DNA from: Streptomyces sp. Q6
GTDB lineage: Bacteria > Actinomycetota > Actinomycetes > Streptomycetales > Streptomycetaceae
Assembly (NCBI RefSeq): GCF_036967205.1
Contig: NZ_CP146022.1
Location: 3,720,001 to 3,784,000 of the forward strand
Direction of reading: 5' to 3'
Length of the DNA stretch: 64,000 bases
Position numbers and translations under genes: made by a program. Below, piece by piece: positions 50,679 through 59,665 of the stretch; within the stretch, counting starts at the first letter, position 1, and the number at the start of each line of letters is the position of its first letter. Under the pieces are notes generated by a model. It saw only the letters and a program-made list of their open reading frames with translations, did no database searches and was not told where the DNA came from.

Positions 50679-51966
50679 GCGGCACGAACGGCCCGGACCG
50701 CTTCGGTCCGTACGGCGACGGACCGCAGGGCCCGCGCGACAACGGCGGCGCGGCGGGCGCGCCCGCATACCGCTGCCGCGGTCCTCCGTCGAGGAAGGTG
50801 AGCGTCCGCTGCCCGATCTCCCCGAGCCCGAGCGGCCGCTCGTTCTGGAGCACCGGGTCCTCAAGTCGCTGCTCGGCGCGTGGGCGCTCGCCGCCTGCTC
50901 GCCCGCGGAGACCGCCGCCGTCGAGGACCACCTGGGCCACTGCGGCCCCTGCGCGGAGGAGGCGCTGCGGCTGCGCGACGCCGTGCTCCTGCTGCACCCC
51001 GAGGAGTCCCTGGACCTCGACCCGATGCTGCGCTCCCGCGTCCTCGAAGGCTGCCTGACCCGGCGCCCCGCCCGCATCCCCGTGCCCGCCTGGGCCCTCC
51101 CGTACGACGCGGAGACCGCACGCCTCGACGCGCTGCTCAAGGACATAGGCGACGGGGAGTGGCACGCGCCGGTGCGGCTGCGCTGGTACGCGGGCGAGGA
51201 GCAGGTCAGCCGCAGGACCACCGTCGCCGGGGTGATCGCCCACCTCACGAGCGTCGACGGCATGATCGCCCGCGCCCTCGGACTCGACGACCCGCTCGGC
51301 CCGCCGGGCTCCTCCGAGCACCCCGGCCCGGACGCGCGCACGGAGGCGTACTGGAAGGCGTCCTACTTCCCGCCGACCCGCGCGGTCCGGGTGCCCTGGC
51401 GCGACCAGGCGCACGCCCTGGTCCGCACGGTCTCCTTCGCCGGTTCGAACCCGGCGGACAGCGAGGGCTCGGGACAGCTCCCGGTCCCGTACGGGGACTT
51501 CGAGCTGCCGCTGCGCGACGCGATGGTCGACCGGGCCTTCGAGTGCTGGGTGCACGCGGGGGACATCGCGGACGCGGTGGACTATCCGTACGAGGCTCCG
51601 TCCCCGCGCCATCTGAACCGGATGATCGACCTCGCCGCCCGGATGCTCCCCGACTCGCTCGCCGCGCGCCGCCGGGCCGGGCTCGCGGCCCCCGCCCGGG
51701 AGCTGCTCCCGGCCGGTACGCCGGGGCGCAGCCTGCGCCTGGAGGTCGAGGGCGCGGGCGGCGGCGAGTGGCTGATCTCGCTCGACTCCCCCGCGGCGGT
51801 GGGCTCCGCCGAGCGGGAGGTGGCCCATGTCGCGCTGGACGGCGTGGAGTTCTGCCAGCTGGCCGCGGGGCATGTCTCCCCGGAGGAGGCGGCCGCCGGC
51901 CAGGGCGGTGACCGCGAGGCGATCAGGGACGTCCTGTCGGCGACGGCGGCACTGAGCCGGATGTAG
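50675..51966 (+). pseudogene. Zinc-finger anti-sigma / maleylpyruvate-isomerase-fold protein, frameshifted near the start
   Basis: Translation should begin at GTG 50675, overlapping the sigma stop behind GGGAGG, and gives ~30 residues (SGTNGPDRFGPYGDGPQGPR) before running out of frame. The conserved protein continues in another frame from ~50765: RIPLPRSSVEEGERPLPDLP, the anti-sigma zinc finger HLGHCGPC (HX3CX2C), then an MDMPI/DinB-like domain (TVAGVIAHLTSVDGMIARAL). One missing base at about 50757-50764 explains it; no alternative start exists in the second frame. If real, the sigma factor would lose its inhibitor; if an assembly error, the protein is ~430 residues and normal. Confidence 0.75.
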
Positions 51967-51970
51967 CGGA

Positions 51971-51993
51971 GGGCGCCCCCGGCGGGGGCGCCC
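51971..51993. terminator. Bidirectional terminator between anti-sigma gene and purU
   Basis: GGGCGCCCCC-GGC-GGGGGCGCCC, a perfect 10-bp stem with a 3-base loop, between convergent stops at 51966 and 52010. Confidence 0.8.
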
Positions 51994-52009
51994 CGATCCG
52001 CGGGCCGTT

Positions 52010-52888
52010 CTAGGCGAAGACGACGGTCCGGCGCCCGTTCAGCAGGATGCGCCGTTCCGCGTGCCACTTGACGGCCCGTGCCAGCGCCTGGCACTCGACG
52101 TCGCGGCCGATCGCCACCAGCTGGTCCGGCGTGACGTCGTGCGCGACCCGCTCGACCTCCTGCTCGATGATCGGCCCCTCGTCGAGGTCGGCGGTCACAT
52201 AGTGCGCCGTCGCGCCGATCAGCTTCACCCCGCGCGCGTGCGCCTGGTGGTACGGCTTCGCGCCCTTGAAGCTCGGCAGGAACGAGTGGTGGATGTTGAT
52301 GATCCGCCCGCTGAGCTGCTTGCACAGGTCGTCCGAGAGCACCTGCATGTACCGGGCGAGCACGACCAGCTCCACGCCCTCGGCGCGGACCAGTTCCAGG
52401 ACCTGCGCCTCGGCCTGCGCCTTCGTCTCCTTCGTCACCGGGATGTGGCGGAAGGGGATGTCGTACGAGGCGACCAGCTCGGCGAAGTCCGTGTGGTTCG
52501 AGACGACCGCGGCGATGTCGACGGGCAGCGCGCCGATCCGCGCGCGGAACAGCAGGTCGTTCAGGCAGTGCCCGAACTTGCTGACCATCAGGACGACCTT
52601 CATCCGGTCCGAGGCCCGGTGGATCTGCCAGTCCATCTGGAACGAGTCCCCGATCGCGGCGAAGCTGGCCCGCAGCTTCTCCACGGTGACGGGGGCGTCC
52701 GCGCTGAAGTGGACGCGCATGAAGAACAGTCCCGTGTCGTGGTCACCGAACTGCTGACTGTCCTCGATGTTGCAGCCGGTCATGAAGAGATAGCTCGACA
52801 CGGCGTGCACGATGCCCTGCTTGTCGGGGCAGGAGAGGGTGAGGACGTACTGCTCAGGACCGGAAGCGGCGGCGGACTGCGGATTCAT
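52010..52888 (-). CDS. purU: Formyltetrahydrofolate deformylase
   Basis: A 292-residue enzyme that hydrolyses 10-formyl-THF to formate and THF, balancing one-carbon pools and purine synthesis. An N-terminal ACT domain (YVLTLSCPDKQGIVHAVSSY) precedes the formyltransferase fold: MKVVLMVSKFGHCLNDLLFR, VVSNHTDFAELVASYDIPFR, and the active-site segment INIHHSFLPSFKGAKPYHQA with LIGATAHYVTADLDEGPIIE (Asn, His and Asp triad). Length and motifs are typical. In S. coelicolor purU lies beside the SCO4402-type gene, as here (from memory). Confidence 0.96.
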   Translation of the reverse strand: MNPQSAAASGPEQYVLTLSCPDKQGIVHAVSSYLFMTGCNIEDSQQFGDHDTGLFFMRVHFSADAPVTVEKLRASFAAIGDSFQMDWQIHRASDRMKVVLMVSKFGHCLNDLLFRARIGALPVDIAAVVSNHTDFAELVASYDIPFRHIPVTKETKAQAEAQVLELVRAEGVELVVLARYMQVLSDDLCKQLSGRIINIHHSFLPSFKGAKPYHQAHARGVKLIGATAHYVTADLDEGPIIEQEVERVAHDVTPDQLVAIGRDVECQALARAVKWHAERRILLNGRRTVVFA

Positions 52889-52973
52889 GCAGAAAAGGTT
52901 CGCACACCGCGGACCCCGGCGGTCCGCCGTCCCGAGGGCCGGACCACGCGGACCGGACCCGGGGCACCGGCCG

Positions 52974-53474
52974 TCAGGCCGCCCGCGTCATGATGCGCAG
53001 GACCTCCAGGGTCTGCGGCACGGCGTCGGGGTCGTCGCCGTCGCTCGTGGCGAGCCTCACATGCGCGTCGCGCGCCGCCCGCACCGCCTCGTCCCACGCC
53101 GGGTCGTCCAGATACGCGGAGACGGGGGCGTCGGGGCCGACCTGGTGCATGATCCGCAGCACCCGCAGCACGGCGGTGTCGACGAGCGCGGCCTCCTGCG
53201 AGTCCCGGAAGATCGTCCCGACGTACTTCTCGGCGGACCAGTTGTCCAGCCAGGTGTCCTCGACGAGTCGGTACACGGCGTCGGTCACGTCCCCGTAGCC
53301 GTCCACCCCTGCGAGCCATACGCCCCGCTGGAAGGACGGGTCGGAGAGCATGTGCAGCGCGGAGCGCACATTGCTGCGCCAGCGCCACCACGGCATGTCG
53401 TTGAGTGGCATGTCGCCCATCTTTGTGGAGCGACGGCCGCGGCGGGAAGACTTCTCCGAGCTTTGCACGGTCAT
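52974..53474 (-). CDS. SCO4402-family protein, function unknown
   Basis: A 166-residue cytoplasmic protein conserved across Streptomyces and, as I recall, named after S. coelicolor SCO4402. MPWWRWRSNVRSALHMLSDP, GYGDVTDAVYRLVEDTWLDN and KYVGTIFRDSQEAALVDTAV are its conserved helices; no catalytic motif is visible. ATGs at 53474, 53420 and 53411 are in frame. The first gives a basic N-terminal extension (EKSSRRGRRSTK); the second begins at MGDMPLND, where homology starts, and may be the true start. It lies 85 bp upstream of purU on the same strand. Confidence 0.8.
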   Translation of the reverse strand: MTVQSSEKSSRRGRRSTKMGDMPLNDMPWWRWRSNVRSALHMLSDPSFQRGVWLAGVDGYGDVTDAVYRLVEDTWLDNWSAEKYVGTIFRDSQEAALVDTAVLRVLRIMHQVGPDAPVSAYLDDPAWDEAVRAARDAHVRLATSDGDDPDAVPQTLEVLRIMTRAA

Positions 53475-53591
53475 CGATCGTACGTGCCGCGCCGCGACTC
53501 CCCGACCGACCCCCGTAATTCACCTCCGCGTCACCACGCGTCGACCACGGGTAACACGCCGGTTCGGGATGCGGCGGAATCGTGCAGGCCC

Positions 53592-54908
53592 ATGACCGGC
53601 CGGCGCCCCACCCCGAACGAGCACGCCCCCACTCCCGCGCTCACCCCCAGTCCCCCACGCCCCGTGCGTACCGCGCGCACCCTGGCCGCCCTGGTCACGG
53701 GCGCGGCCCTGGTCACGGGGTGCGGACTGATACCCGGCACCACGGCGGGCTCCGCGGATCAGCCGATCACCGTGATGACCTGGGCCCCGGCCGACACCAA
53801 GGCCACGAACATGCCGGGCATGCCCGCCATGGCGCAGGCGTACGCGCGCTGGGTCAACGCCCACGGCGGCATCGGAGGCCACCCGCTCCGGGTCCTGACC
53901 TGCAACGACCACAACGACAGCGTGACCGCCGCCAGGTGCGCCCGCTCGGCCGTCGACCAGGGGGCCGTCGCCGTCGTCGGCTCGTACAGCCAGCACGGCC
54001 GCGCCTTCCTCTCCACCCTGGAATCGGCCGGCGTCCCCTACCTCGGCGGCTACGGGGCGAGCGACGCGGAGTTCACCAGCCCGCTGTCGTACCCGGTCAA
54101 CGGCGGCCAGGCCGCGCTGCTCGCGGGCAACGGCGAACAGCTCGGCAAGCCCTGCGCCCGCACCGTCCTGGTCCGCCCCGACACCATCGCGGGCGACGAA
54201 CTGTCGCCGCTGCTCAACACCGGCCTCGCCCTGGAGCACCGCCCCGCCGTCACCGACCTGCGCGTCGCCGAGGACGCCACCGACTACTCGGGCCAGGCCC
54301 GGCAGGCGCTCGGCACGGCGGGCGCCGACCCCACCGGCGACGGCTGCGTCGTGGCCGTGCTCGGCGACCGTACGGACACGTTCTTCGACTCGTTCCGGCG
54401 GATGCGCGCCGACTACCCGGCGGTGCGCACGGCGTCCGTCCTCGGCAGCGTCGACCAGTCCGAGATCAACCGCACCGGCGGCGCGAAGAGCCCGTACGAG
54501 GGCGCGTACGTGACCGGCTGGTACCCGGCGGCGGACGACGCGCGCTGGAAGCCGATGCGCCAGGTGATCAGGGAGCAGGCGTTCGGCGACAACCGCATCG
54601 ACCCCGCGGACACCGGGGTCCAGACGACCTGGATCGCCTACACGATCCTGAAGCAGGTCGTCGAGTCCCTCGGCGAGGGCGAGGTGAGCGCGCGCACCGT
54701 GCGGATCGCCCTGGACAAGGGCCTGAAGGTGACCACGGGCGGCCTCACGCCGTCGCTGCGCTGGGGCTACGACCACATGTCGGCGGCCGGCGACTTCCCG
54801 CGCCTGGTCAACGCGCGGGTCTCGTTCCAGAAGGTGGAGCAGGGCCGCCTCGTCGCCACCCGCAAGGGGATGGTCGACGTGACGAACACCCTGGCGGAGG
54901 CGCCCTGA
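53592..54908 (+). CDS. ABC transporter substrate-binding lipoprotein, branched-chain amino acid type
   Basis: A 438-residue lipoprotein. A long polar N-terminus precedes a hydrophobic stretch and the lipobox LVTGC (Cys44). The rest is a type I periplasmic-binding fold: ITVMTWAPADTKATNMPGMP, ARWVNAHGGIGGHPLRVLTC, AVAVVGSYSQHGRAFLSTLE and GVPYLGGYGASDAEFTSPLS. LivK-like proteins bind amino acids, amides, urea or aromatic acids. No permease or ATPase gene is adjacent, so it is an orphan receptor or works with a distant transporter. The convergent Gln-rich protein gene ends 22 bp downstream. Confidence 0.88.
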   Translation: MTGRRPTPNEHAPTPALTPSPPRPVRTARTLAALVTGAALVTGCGLIPGTTAGSADQPITVMTWAPADTKATNMPGMPAMAQAYARWVNAHGGIGGHPLRVLTCNDHNDSVTAARCARSAVDQGAVAVVGSYSQHGRAFLSTLESAGVPYLGGYGASDAEFTSPLSYPVNGGQAALLAGNGEQLGKPCARTVLVRPDTIAGDELSPLLNTGLALEHRPAVTDLRVAEDATDYSGQARQALGTAGADPTGDGCVVAVLGDRTDTFFDSFRRMRADYPAVRTASVLGSVDQSEINRTGGAKSPYEGAYVTGWYPAADDARWKPMRQVIREQAFGDNRIDPADTGVQTTWIAYTILKQVVESLGEGEVSARTVRIALDKGLKVTTGGLTPSLRWGYDHMSAAGDFPRLVNARVSFQKVEQGRLVATRKGMVDVTNTLAEAP

Positions 54909-54930
54909 CGCTCCCCGGCGCCCGGCCGCC

Positions 54931-56373
54931 CTACAGCTGGACGGCGGAGCGCTGGGTCAGGCCGTACGTCGTGGCGATCTGGTTCCACAGCTTCGCGGCG
55001 CGCGCCTTCTGCTGGGAGGCCGTGCCGCTCGCGGCGTCGCCCGCCCTGCGCTCCGGCGTGGGGCGGGCGTGCCCCTTGTGGCACCCCTTCTTCCCCGCGA
55101 CCTGGTCGCCCCACGCGGCGTAGTGGTTGTCCGCCGACGCCGACGCCTGCCACGCCTTGGTGAGCGCGTCGGTCAGGGCGGCGTGGTCGGGGAGCTTGTC
55201 CACGGACAGGCCGCTCAGCCGGGTCACGAGGTCGGAGCGCTGCTTCGCCGCGTTCCGCAGGTTCGTCGAGGACGCCGGCAGGTCCTTGCAGGAGCCGATG
55301 CTGGCGACGGCCCGCACGACCGAGTCGCGGCTGTTGTTGGAGTCGGCGAGGAGCTTGTCCAGCTCGACCGCCTGCGCCTTGACGGGGTCGGCCGACGGCG
55401 AGGCCTGCTCGGAGGCGGGGGCGGTCGCCGAGACGTTCTTCGAGGCATCCGTGTTCTTCTCGTCGTCACCGCCGCCGCCGAGCAGGGCGCCCGCGCCGAT
55501 GCCGACGATGAGGATGCCGACGCCGATCGCGGCGATCAACGGGAGTTTCGAACCGGTGCGCGCCTTGCCGCGCGACGGCGGCTCGGGCTCGTACGCGTGC
55601 TGCTGCACCGGCGGGACCATCGGGCCCTGCGGCCCCTGCGGCCCCTGGCTGTGCGGGTCGAAGCGCGGCATCTGCTGCGTGGCCGCGGCCCCGCCCTCCG
55701 GCTCCGTACGGAACAGGGCGTCGAACTCGGCCGGCGGCTGCCGGTCCTCCGGGCCGCCGGGACGCACGCCGTACGGGGCGGCGGCCTGCGGCTGCGCGGG
55801 CACCGGCGGTATGTACTGCGTGGCGTCGCTGTCCGAGACCCCGGCGCCGCCCGGCACCGCGTCGGGCAGTGGGCCCGGCAGCGGCCGGTCGACGGTCCGC
55901 CCCAGGAACTGGGTGGCGTCGGCCGCGGGCGCCTCCGGCGGCAGCGGCGAGGCGGCGACCGGGGCTATGTACTGGGTGGCGTCACCGTCGTAGCCCGCTC
56001 CGTACCCGTTCCCGTACGTGCCCTCGTAGGCGGGCGGCAGCGGCGCGGAGCGCTCCGGCGGCAGCGCCTGGGCCTGCGGCTGCTGAAGCTGATACTGCTG
56101 CTGTTGCTGCTGCGGGGGCTGCTGCTGGCCTGCGGGCTGGCCCCACTCGTACGTCGGCATCGGACCCGCGGCCTGCGCCTGCTGGGACTCGGGCCCCCAC
56201 GGCTGGCCCCAGGGAGCGGCCGCGGCGGGCCCCGCCTGGTCACCGAACGTGCCCGGCAACAGGGGCTCCGAGCCGTCGGCGGGCAGCACGACGCCTTCGT
56301 GCGCCTGCCGAGCCTGCGGGTGCGGACCGTCACCGTGGCCGTTGTGGCCGCCTTGTCCGCTCTGCTGCGTCAC
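54931..56373 (-). CDS. Gln/Pro-rich single-pass membrane protein with DATQ repeats
   Basis: A 480-residue protein of unknown function. Residues 1-270 are a cytoplasmic disordered tail rich in Gln, Pro and Ala, with a poly-Gln stretch at ~83-102. One membrane segment (277-299, PLIAAIGVGILIVGIGAGAL) follows, then a Ser/Ala-rich stalk and an extracytoplasmic helical domain with two Cys (ASIGSCKDL; GKKGCHKGH). The motif DATQYI/DATQFL occurs three times (131-136, 152-157, 183-188). In each, Thr is followed at +3 by Ile or Leu, as in phosphothreonine ligands of FHA domains, so Ser/Thr kinase control is possible (inference). Confidence 0.75.
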   Translation of the reverse strand: MTQQSGQGGHNGHGDGPHPQARQAHEGVVLPADGSEPLLPGTFGDQAGPAAAAPWGQPWGPESQQAQAAGPMPTYEWGQPAGQQQPPQQQQQQYQLQQPQAQALPPERSAPLPPAYEGTYGNGYGAGYDGDATQYIAPVAASPLPPEAPAADATQFLGRTVDRPLPGPLPDAVPGGAGVSDSDATQYIPPVPAQPQAAAPYGVRPGGPEDRQPPAEFDALFRTEPEGGAAATQQMPRFDPHSQGPQGPQGPMVPPVQQHAYEPEPPSRGKARTGSKLPLIAAIGVGILIVGIGAGALLGGGGDDEKNTDASKNVSATAPASEQASPSADPVKAQAVELDKLLADSNNSRDSVVRAVASIGSCKDLPASSTNLRNAAKQRSDLVTRLSGLSVDKLPDHAALTDALTKAWQASASADNHYAAWGDQVAGKKGCHKGHARPTPERRAGDAASGTASQQKARAAKLWNQIATTYGLTQRSAVQL

Positions 56374-56486
56374 CGGGACTCCTACGTAGGGGGGACCATC
56401 GGAATCGTCGGCTCACGCTACCGGGTTCCCGCACGCCCGTGCTACGCACCTCCTGGTGACACAGATCCCCCTGAACCCCTCCCTCC

Positions 56487-57878
56487 CTACGCGGCCGCCT
56501 GCAACTCCACCCGCGCCCCGAACTCCCGTACCACCGGCTCCTCCCGGAAGGGCTCCAGGCGCTCCTTGAAGTCGTCCAGGTACTCCGCCCCGCGGTTGGA
56601 GCGCACGGTGCCGAGGAGCTCCACGGCCCGAAGTCCCGTGTGACAGGCCTGTTCCACCTCGCGCTGCTGCACCTGCGCGGTGGCGAGGAGGACGAGTCCG
56701 ATGGCGCGGCGGCGCGCCCGCGACTCCGGATGCCCGTCGAGCGACTCCTGCGCGCACCGTGCCGCGTCCCGGGCCTGCCCCAAGTCCCGGTGGCAGTGCG
56801 CGAGTTCGTCGGCCAGGTAGGCGTGGTCGAAGTGCGCGATCCAGACCGGGTCGTCCCCGGACCCGGACCGGCCCTCGGCCTGCTCCATCGCGGCGAGGGC
56901 CTTGCCGCTGACGGCCTGTGCGGACCGCGCGTCCCCCAGGAGCGCGTGGCCGCGCGCTTCGGCGGCGTAGAACATCGCCTCCGCGCGCGGCGTCACGCGT
57001 CCGCGCGCCCCCTCCTGAGCCGCGCGGGCGAGCTGGGCGATCTCGCGCGGGTTGCCGAGCTGCGCCGCGAGATGACTCATCGACGCGGCCAGGACGTACC
57101 CGCCGTAACCGCGGTCCCCCGCCGCCTGGGCGAGCCTGAGTGCCTGGATGTAGTAGCGCTGCGCGAGGCCCGGCTGCCCGGTGTCGACCGCCATGTATCC
57201 GGCGAGCTCCGTCAACCGCGCGACGGCGGCGAACAGGTCACGCCCCACGGCCTCCCGGTACGAACCGGCGAGCAGCCCGCTCACCACGCTGTTCAGGTAG
57301 TGCACGACGACCGGCCGCACATGACCGCTGCCGTACTGGTGGTCGAGGTCGGTCAGCGCCTGCGTCATCGCGCGCACCGCCGCCACGTCGGAGGGCCCGA
57401 CCCGCGGCCCCGCGCTCCGCGCGACCTGCGAGTCCGGCACGGAGATCAGCCAGTCGCGGCTCGGCTCGACGAGCGCGGACGAGGCGACGGAGGAACCGGA
57501 GAGGAAGTCCCGCCGCCCCACGTCGCTGCGCCACAGCTCACACACCTGCTCGATGGCGCCCAGCACGGTCGGCGAGAACTGGAGCCCCACCCCGGAGGCG
57601 AGGTTCTTGCCGTTGGCCATGCCGATCTCGTCGATGGTCACCGTGCGGCCGAGCTTGCGGCCGAGGGCCTCCGCGATGATGCCGGGCGCCCGGCCGCGCG
57701 GTTGCTGCCCGCGCAGCCAGCGGGCCACGGACGTCTTGTCGTAGCGCAGGTCCAGGCCGTGCTCCGCACCACACATGTTGACCCGGCGGGCCAGGCCCGC
57801 GTTCGAGCAGCCGGCTTCCTGGATGAGCGCTTGCAGCCTTTCGTTGGGCTGTCGCGCGACGAGTGGCCGTGCGGCCAT
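56487..57878 (-). CDS. HTH and TPR regulator, NsdA-like
   Basis: A 463-residue cytoplasmic regulator. The first ~80 residues contain an XRE-like HTH (NERLQALIQEAGCSNAGLAR, YDKTSVARWLRGQQPRGRAP). The remainder is helical TPR-like repeats (YIQALRLAQAAGDRGYGGYV; QEGARGRVTPRAEAMFYAAE; QESLDGHPESRARRRAIGLV). The architecture matches Streptomyces NsdA/NsdB-type proteins, which repress sporulation and antibiotic production in S. coelicolor, though which paralogue this is cannot be decided here. No neighbouring target is evident. The prim-pol-like gene diverges 266 bp away. Confidence 0.85.
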   Translation of the reverse strand: MAARPLVARQPNERLQALIQEAGCSNAGLARRVNMCGAEHGLDLRYDKTSVARWLRGQQPRGRAPGIIAEALGRKLGRTVTIDEIGMANGKNLASGVGLQFSPTVLGAIEQVCELWRSDVGRRDFLSGSSVASSALVEPSRDWLISVPDSQVARSAGPRVGPSDVAAVRAMTQALTDLDHQYGSGHVRPVVVHYLNSVVSGLLAGSYREAVGRDLFAAVARLTELAGYMAVDTGQPGLAQRYYIQALRLAQAAGDRGYGGYVLAASMSHLAAQLGNPREIAQLARAAQEGARGRVTPRAEAMFYAAEARGHALLGDARSAQAVSGKALAAMEQAEGRSGSGDDPVWIAHFDHAYLADELAHCHRDLGQARDAARCAQESLDGHPESRARRRAIGLVLLATAQVQQREVEQACHTGLRAVELLGTVRSNRGAEYLDDFKERLEPFREEPVVREFGARVELQAAA

Positions 57879-58144
57879 GGCGTACCCCCTGCTGTGCGCG
57901 TCGACGGTGATCGGTGGATCAATGCCCTACGGACAAACGGAAGATGCATCACGAACGGGTACGAAGCACATAACCCGCCCAGAGATCTCCCTCTCGTCCA
58001 CACGGGGAGCTACCCACACCCCGCTGCCGCCTCGCCCGCGCGCCCCCGCCCATGCACCCATGCGCCCCACATGCGGGAACGATGCTCCCGCCCCACCCGC
58101 ACGTGCGCCCGTAACCCCTGATGGCGGCGGGAGTTGAGAACTCC

Positions 58145-58840
58145 GTGGAAGAGACCATCGCAGGCACCTCGGACGTCACGTCATCCGTCAACCCCGTCAC
58201 CGCGGCCGGGCAGATCCCGCAACAGCGCGGCGAATCCCTCCTCGACACGGCCGTGCGCTACGCGGAAGAACGGCACTGGGACGTGTTCCCCGGCACCTGG
58301 CTGGAGTTCGACGAGGGCGTCCAGCGCTGCTCGTGCGGCGACGTCCAGTGCGCCGCTCCCGGCGCCCACCCCGCGCGCCCCGACTGGGCGACGCAGGCGA
58401 CCGGCAGCGCCACCGTCGCCCGGCGCCTGTGGTCCAAGCAGCCCAACGCGTCGATCCTGCTCCCCACGGGCCGGACGTTCGACGCGATCGACGTGCCGGA
58501 GACCGCCGGGTTCCTCGCCCTGGCCCGTATGGAGCGGATGGAGCTCACCCTCGGCCCGGTCACCTGCACGCCCGACCGGCGCATGCAGTTCTTCGTGCTC
58601 CCCGGTGCGACCCTCAAGGTCGCGGACCTCGTGCGGAAGCTGGGCTGGACCCCGGCCTCCCTCGACCTGGTGGCGCTCGGCGAGGGCGGCTTCGTCGCCG
58701 CTCCCCCGACCCGCTTCGGCAGCCAGGGCGCCGTCCAGTGGGCCTGCCGCCCGACCGCGGCGAACCGCTGGCTGCCCGACGCCGAGGAACTGATCTCCCC
58801 GCTCGCGTACGCGTGCGGGCGTGAGGGCCACCGCAAGTAG
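58145..58840 (+). CDS. Primase/polymerase-domain protein (bifunctional prim-pol N-terminal type)
   Basis: A 231-residue protein related to the prim-pol N-terminal domains of actinobacterial plasmid and integrative-element replication proteins. ESLLDTAVRYAEERHWDVFP and GTWLEFDEGVQRCSCGDVQC open it; a Cys pair (CSCGDVQC) and His in GAHPARPDW form a probable metal site, and NASILLPTGRTFDAIDVPET carries the acidic motif (D-x-I-D). It stands alone with no helicase or integrase, and similar chromosomal genes are conserved in Streptomyces, so a housekeeping role is likelier than a mobile element. GTG 58145 is chosen at MEETIAG; ATG 58121 is possible. Confidence 0.75.
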   Translation: MEETIAGTSDVTSSVNPVTAAGQIPQQRGESLLDTAVRYAEERHWDVFPGTWLEFDEGVQRCSCGDVQCAAPGAHPARPDWATQATGSATVARRLWSKQPNASILLPTGRTFDAIDVPETAGFLALARMERMELTLGPVTCTPDRRMQFFVLPGATLKVADLVRKLGWTPASLDLVALGEGGFVAAPPTRFGSQGAVQWACRPTAANRWLPDAEELISPLAYACGREGHRK

Positions 58841-58882
58841 CGCCTCCGCGCCGTCGCCACCCGGCCCACGTATCGTGCCGGG

Positions 58883-59665
58883 ATGACCGGGGAACCCGCA
58901 GCAGCCGTACGCGTCCACGACCTTTGGAAGTCCTTCGGGCAGCAGACCGCCGTGGCCGGCATTGAACTCGCCCTGCCCGCAGGCAGGTTCATCGGCCTGG
59001 TCGGCCCGAACGGCGCGGGCAAGACGACCACGCTCTCCATGATCACCGGCCTCCTCCGGCCCGACCGCGGCACGGTGCACGTCGCGGGCCACGACGTCTG
59101 GGCCGACCCGGCCGCCGTCAAGGCCCGGATCGGTGTCCTGCCGGAGGGCCTGCGCCTCTTCGAGCGTCTGTCGGGGCGTGAACTCCTCGCGTACACGGGC
59201 AGGTTGCGCGGCCTGCCCGGCGAGGAGGTCGACAGCCGGGCCGGACAGCTCCTGGACGTGCTGGACCTGGCGTCGGCCCAGCACAAACTCGTCGTCGACT
59301 ACTCGACCGGCATGCGCAAGAAGATCGGCCTCGCGGCAGCTCTCCTCCACAACCCCGAAGTCCTCTTCCTGGACGAGCCGTTCGAGGGCGTCGACCCCGT
59401 CTCGGCCCAGACGATCCGCGGCGTCCTGGAGCGCTTCACCCGCTCCGGGGCGACCGTCGTCTTCTCCTCCCACGTCATGGAACTCGTCGAGTCGCTGTGC
59501 GACTGGGTCGCGGTGATGGCGGCGGGCCGCATCCGGGCGCAGGGGCCGCTGGCGGACGTGCGGGGCGGGGCGGCCTCCTTGCAGGAGGCGTTCCTTGAGC
59601 TGGTGGGGGCGCGCGGGCGCGGTGACGAGGGGGCCCTGGACTGGCTGGGCGGGGGTGCCCGCTGA
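58883..59665 (+). CDS. ABC transporter ATP-binding protein, ABC-2 type
   Basis: A 260-residue ATPase. Walker A is GPNGAGKTT (41-49), the signature is VDYSTGMRKKIGLAAALLHN (a degenerate TGMRKK in place of LSGGQ, normal for this CcmA/NatA branch), Walker B is EVLFLDEPFEGVDPVSAQTI, and SSHVMELVESLCD carries the H-loop. It overlaps the permease gene by TGATG and must form a half-transporter pair with it. The exported compound is not evident. Confidence 0.93.
   Translation: MTGEPAAAVRVHDLWKSFGQQTAVAGIELALPAGRFIGLVGPNGAGKTTTLSMITGLLRPDRGTVHVAGHDVWADPAAVKARIGVLPEGLRLFERLSGRELLAYTGRLRGLPGEEVDSRAGQLLDVLDLASAQHKLVVDYSTGMRKKIGLAAALLHNPEVLFLDEPFEGVDPVSAQTIRGVLERFTRSGATVVFSSHVMELVESLCDWVAVMAAGRIRAQGPLADVRGGAASLQEAFLELVGARGRGDEGALDWLGGGAR

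Noticed and set aside
51438-51456. CGCCGGTTCGAACCCGGCG resembles a tRNA T-arm
   Set aside because: It lies inside the conserved MDMPI-domain reading frame (SFAGSNPADS), and no acceptor stem, anticodon arm or CCA end surrounds it.
58145-58840. Integrative-element replication gene
   Set aside because: A prim-pol-like domain is present but there is no integrase, excisionase, att-site tRNA or helicase nearby.
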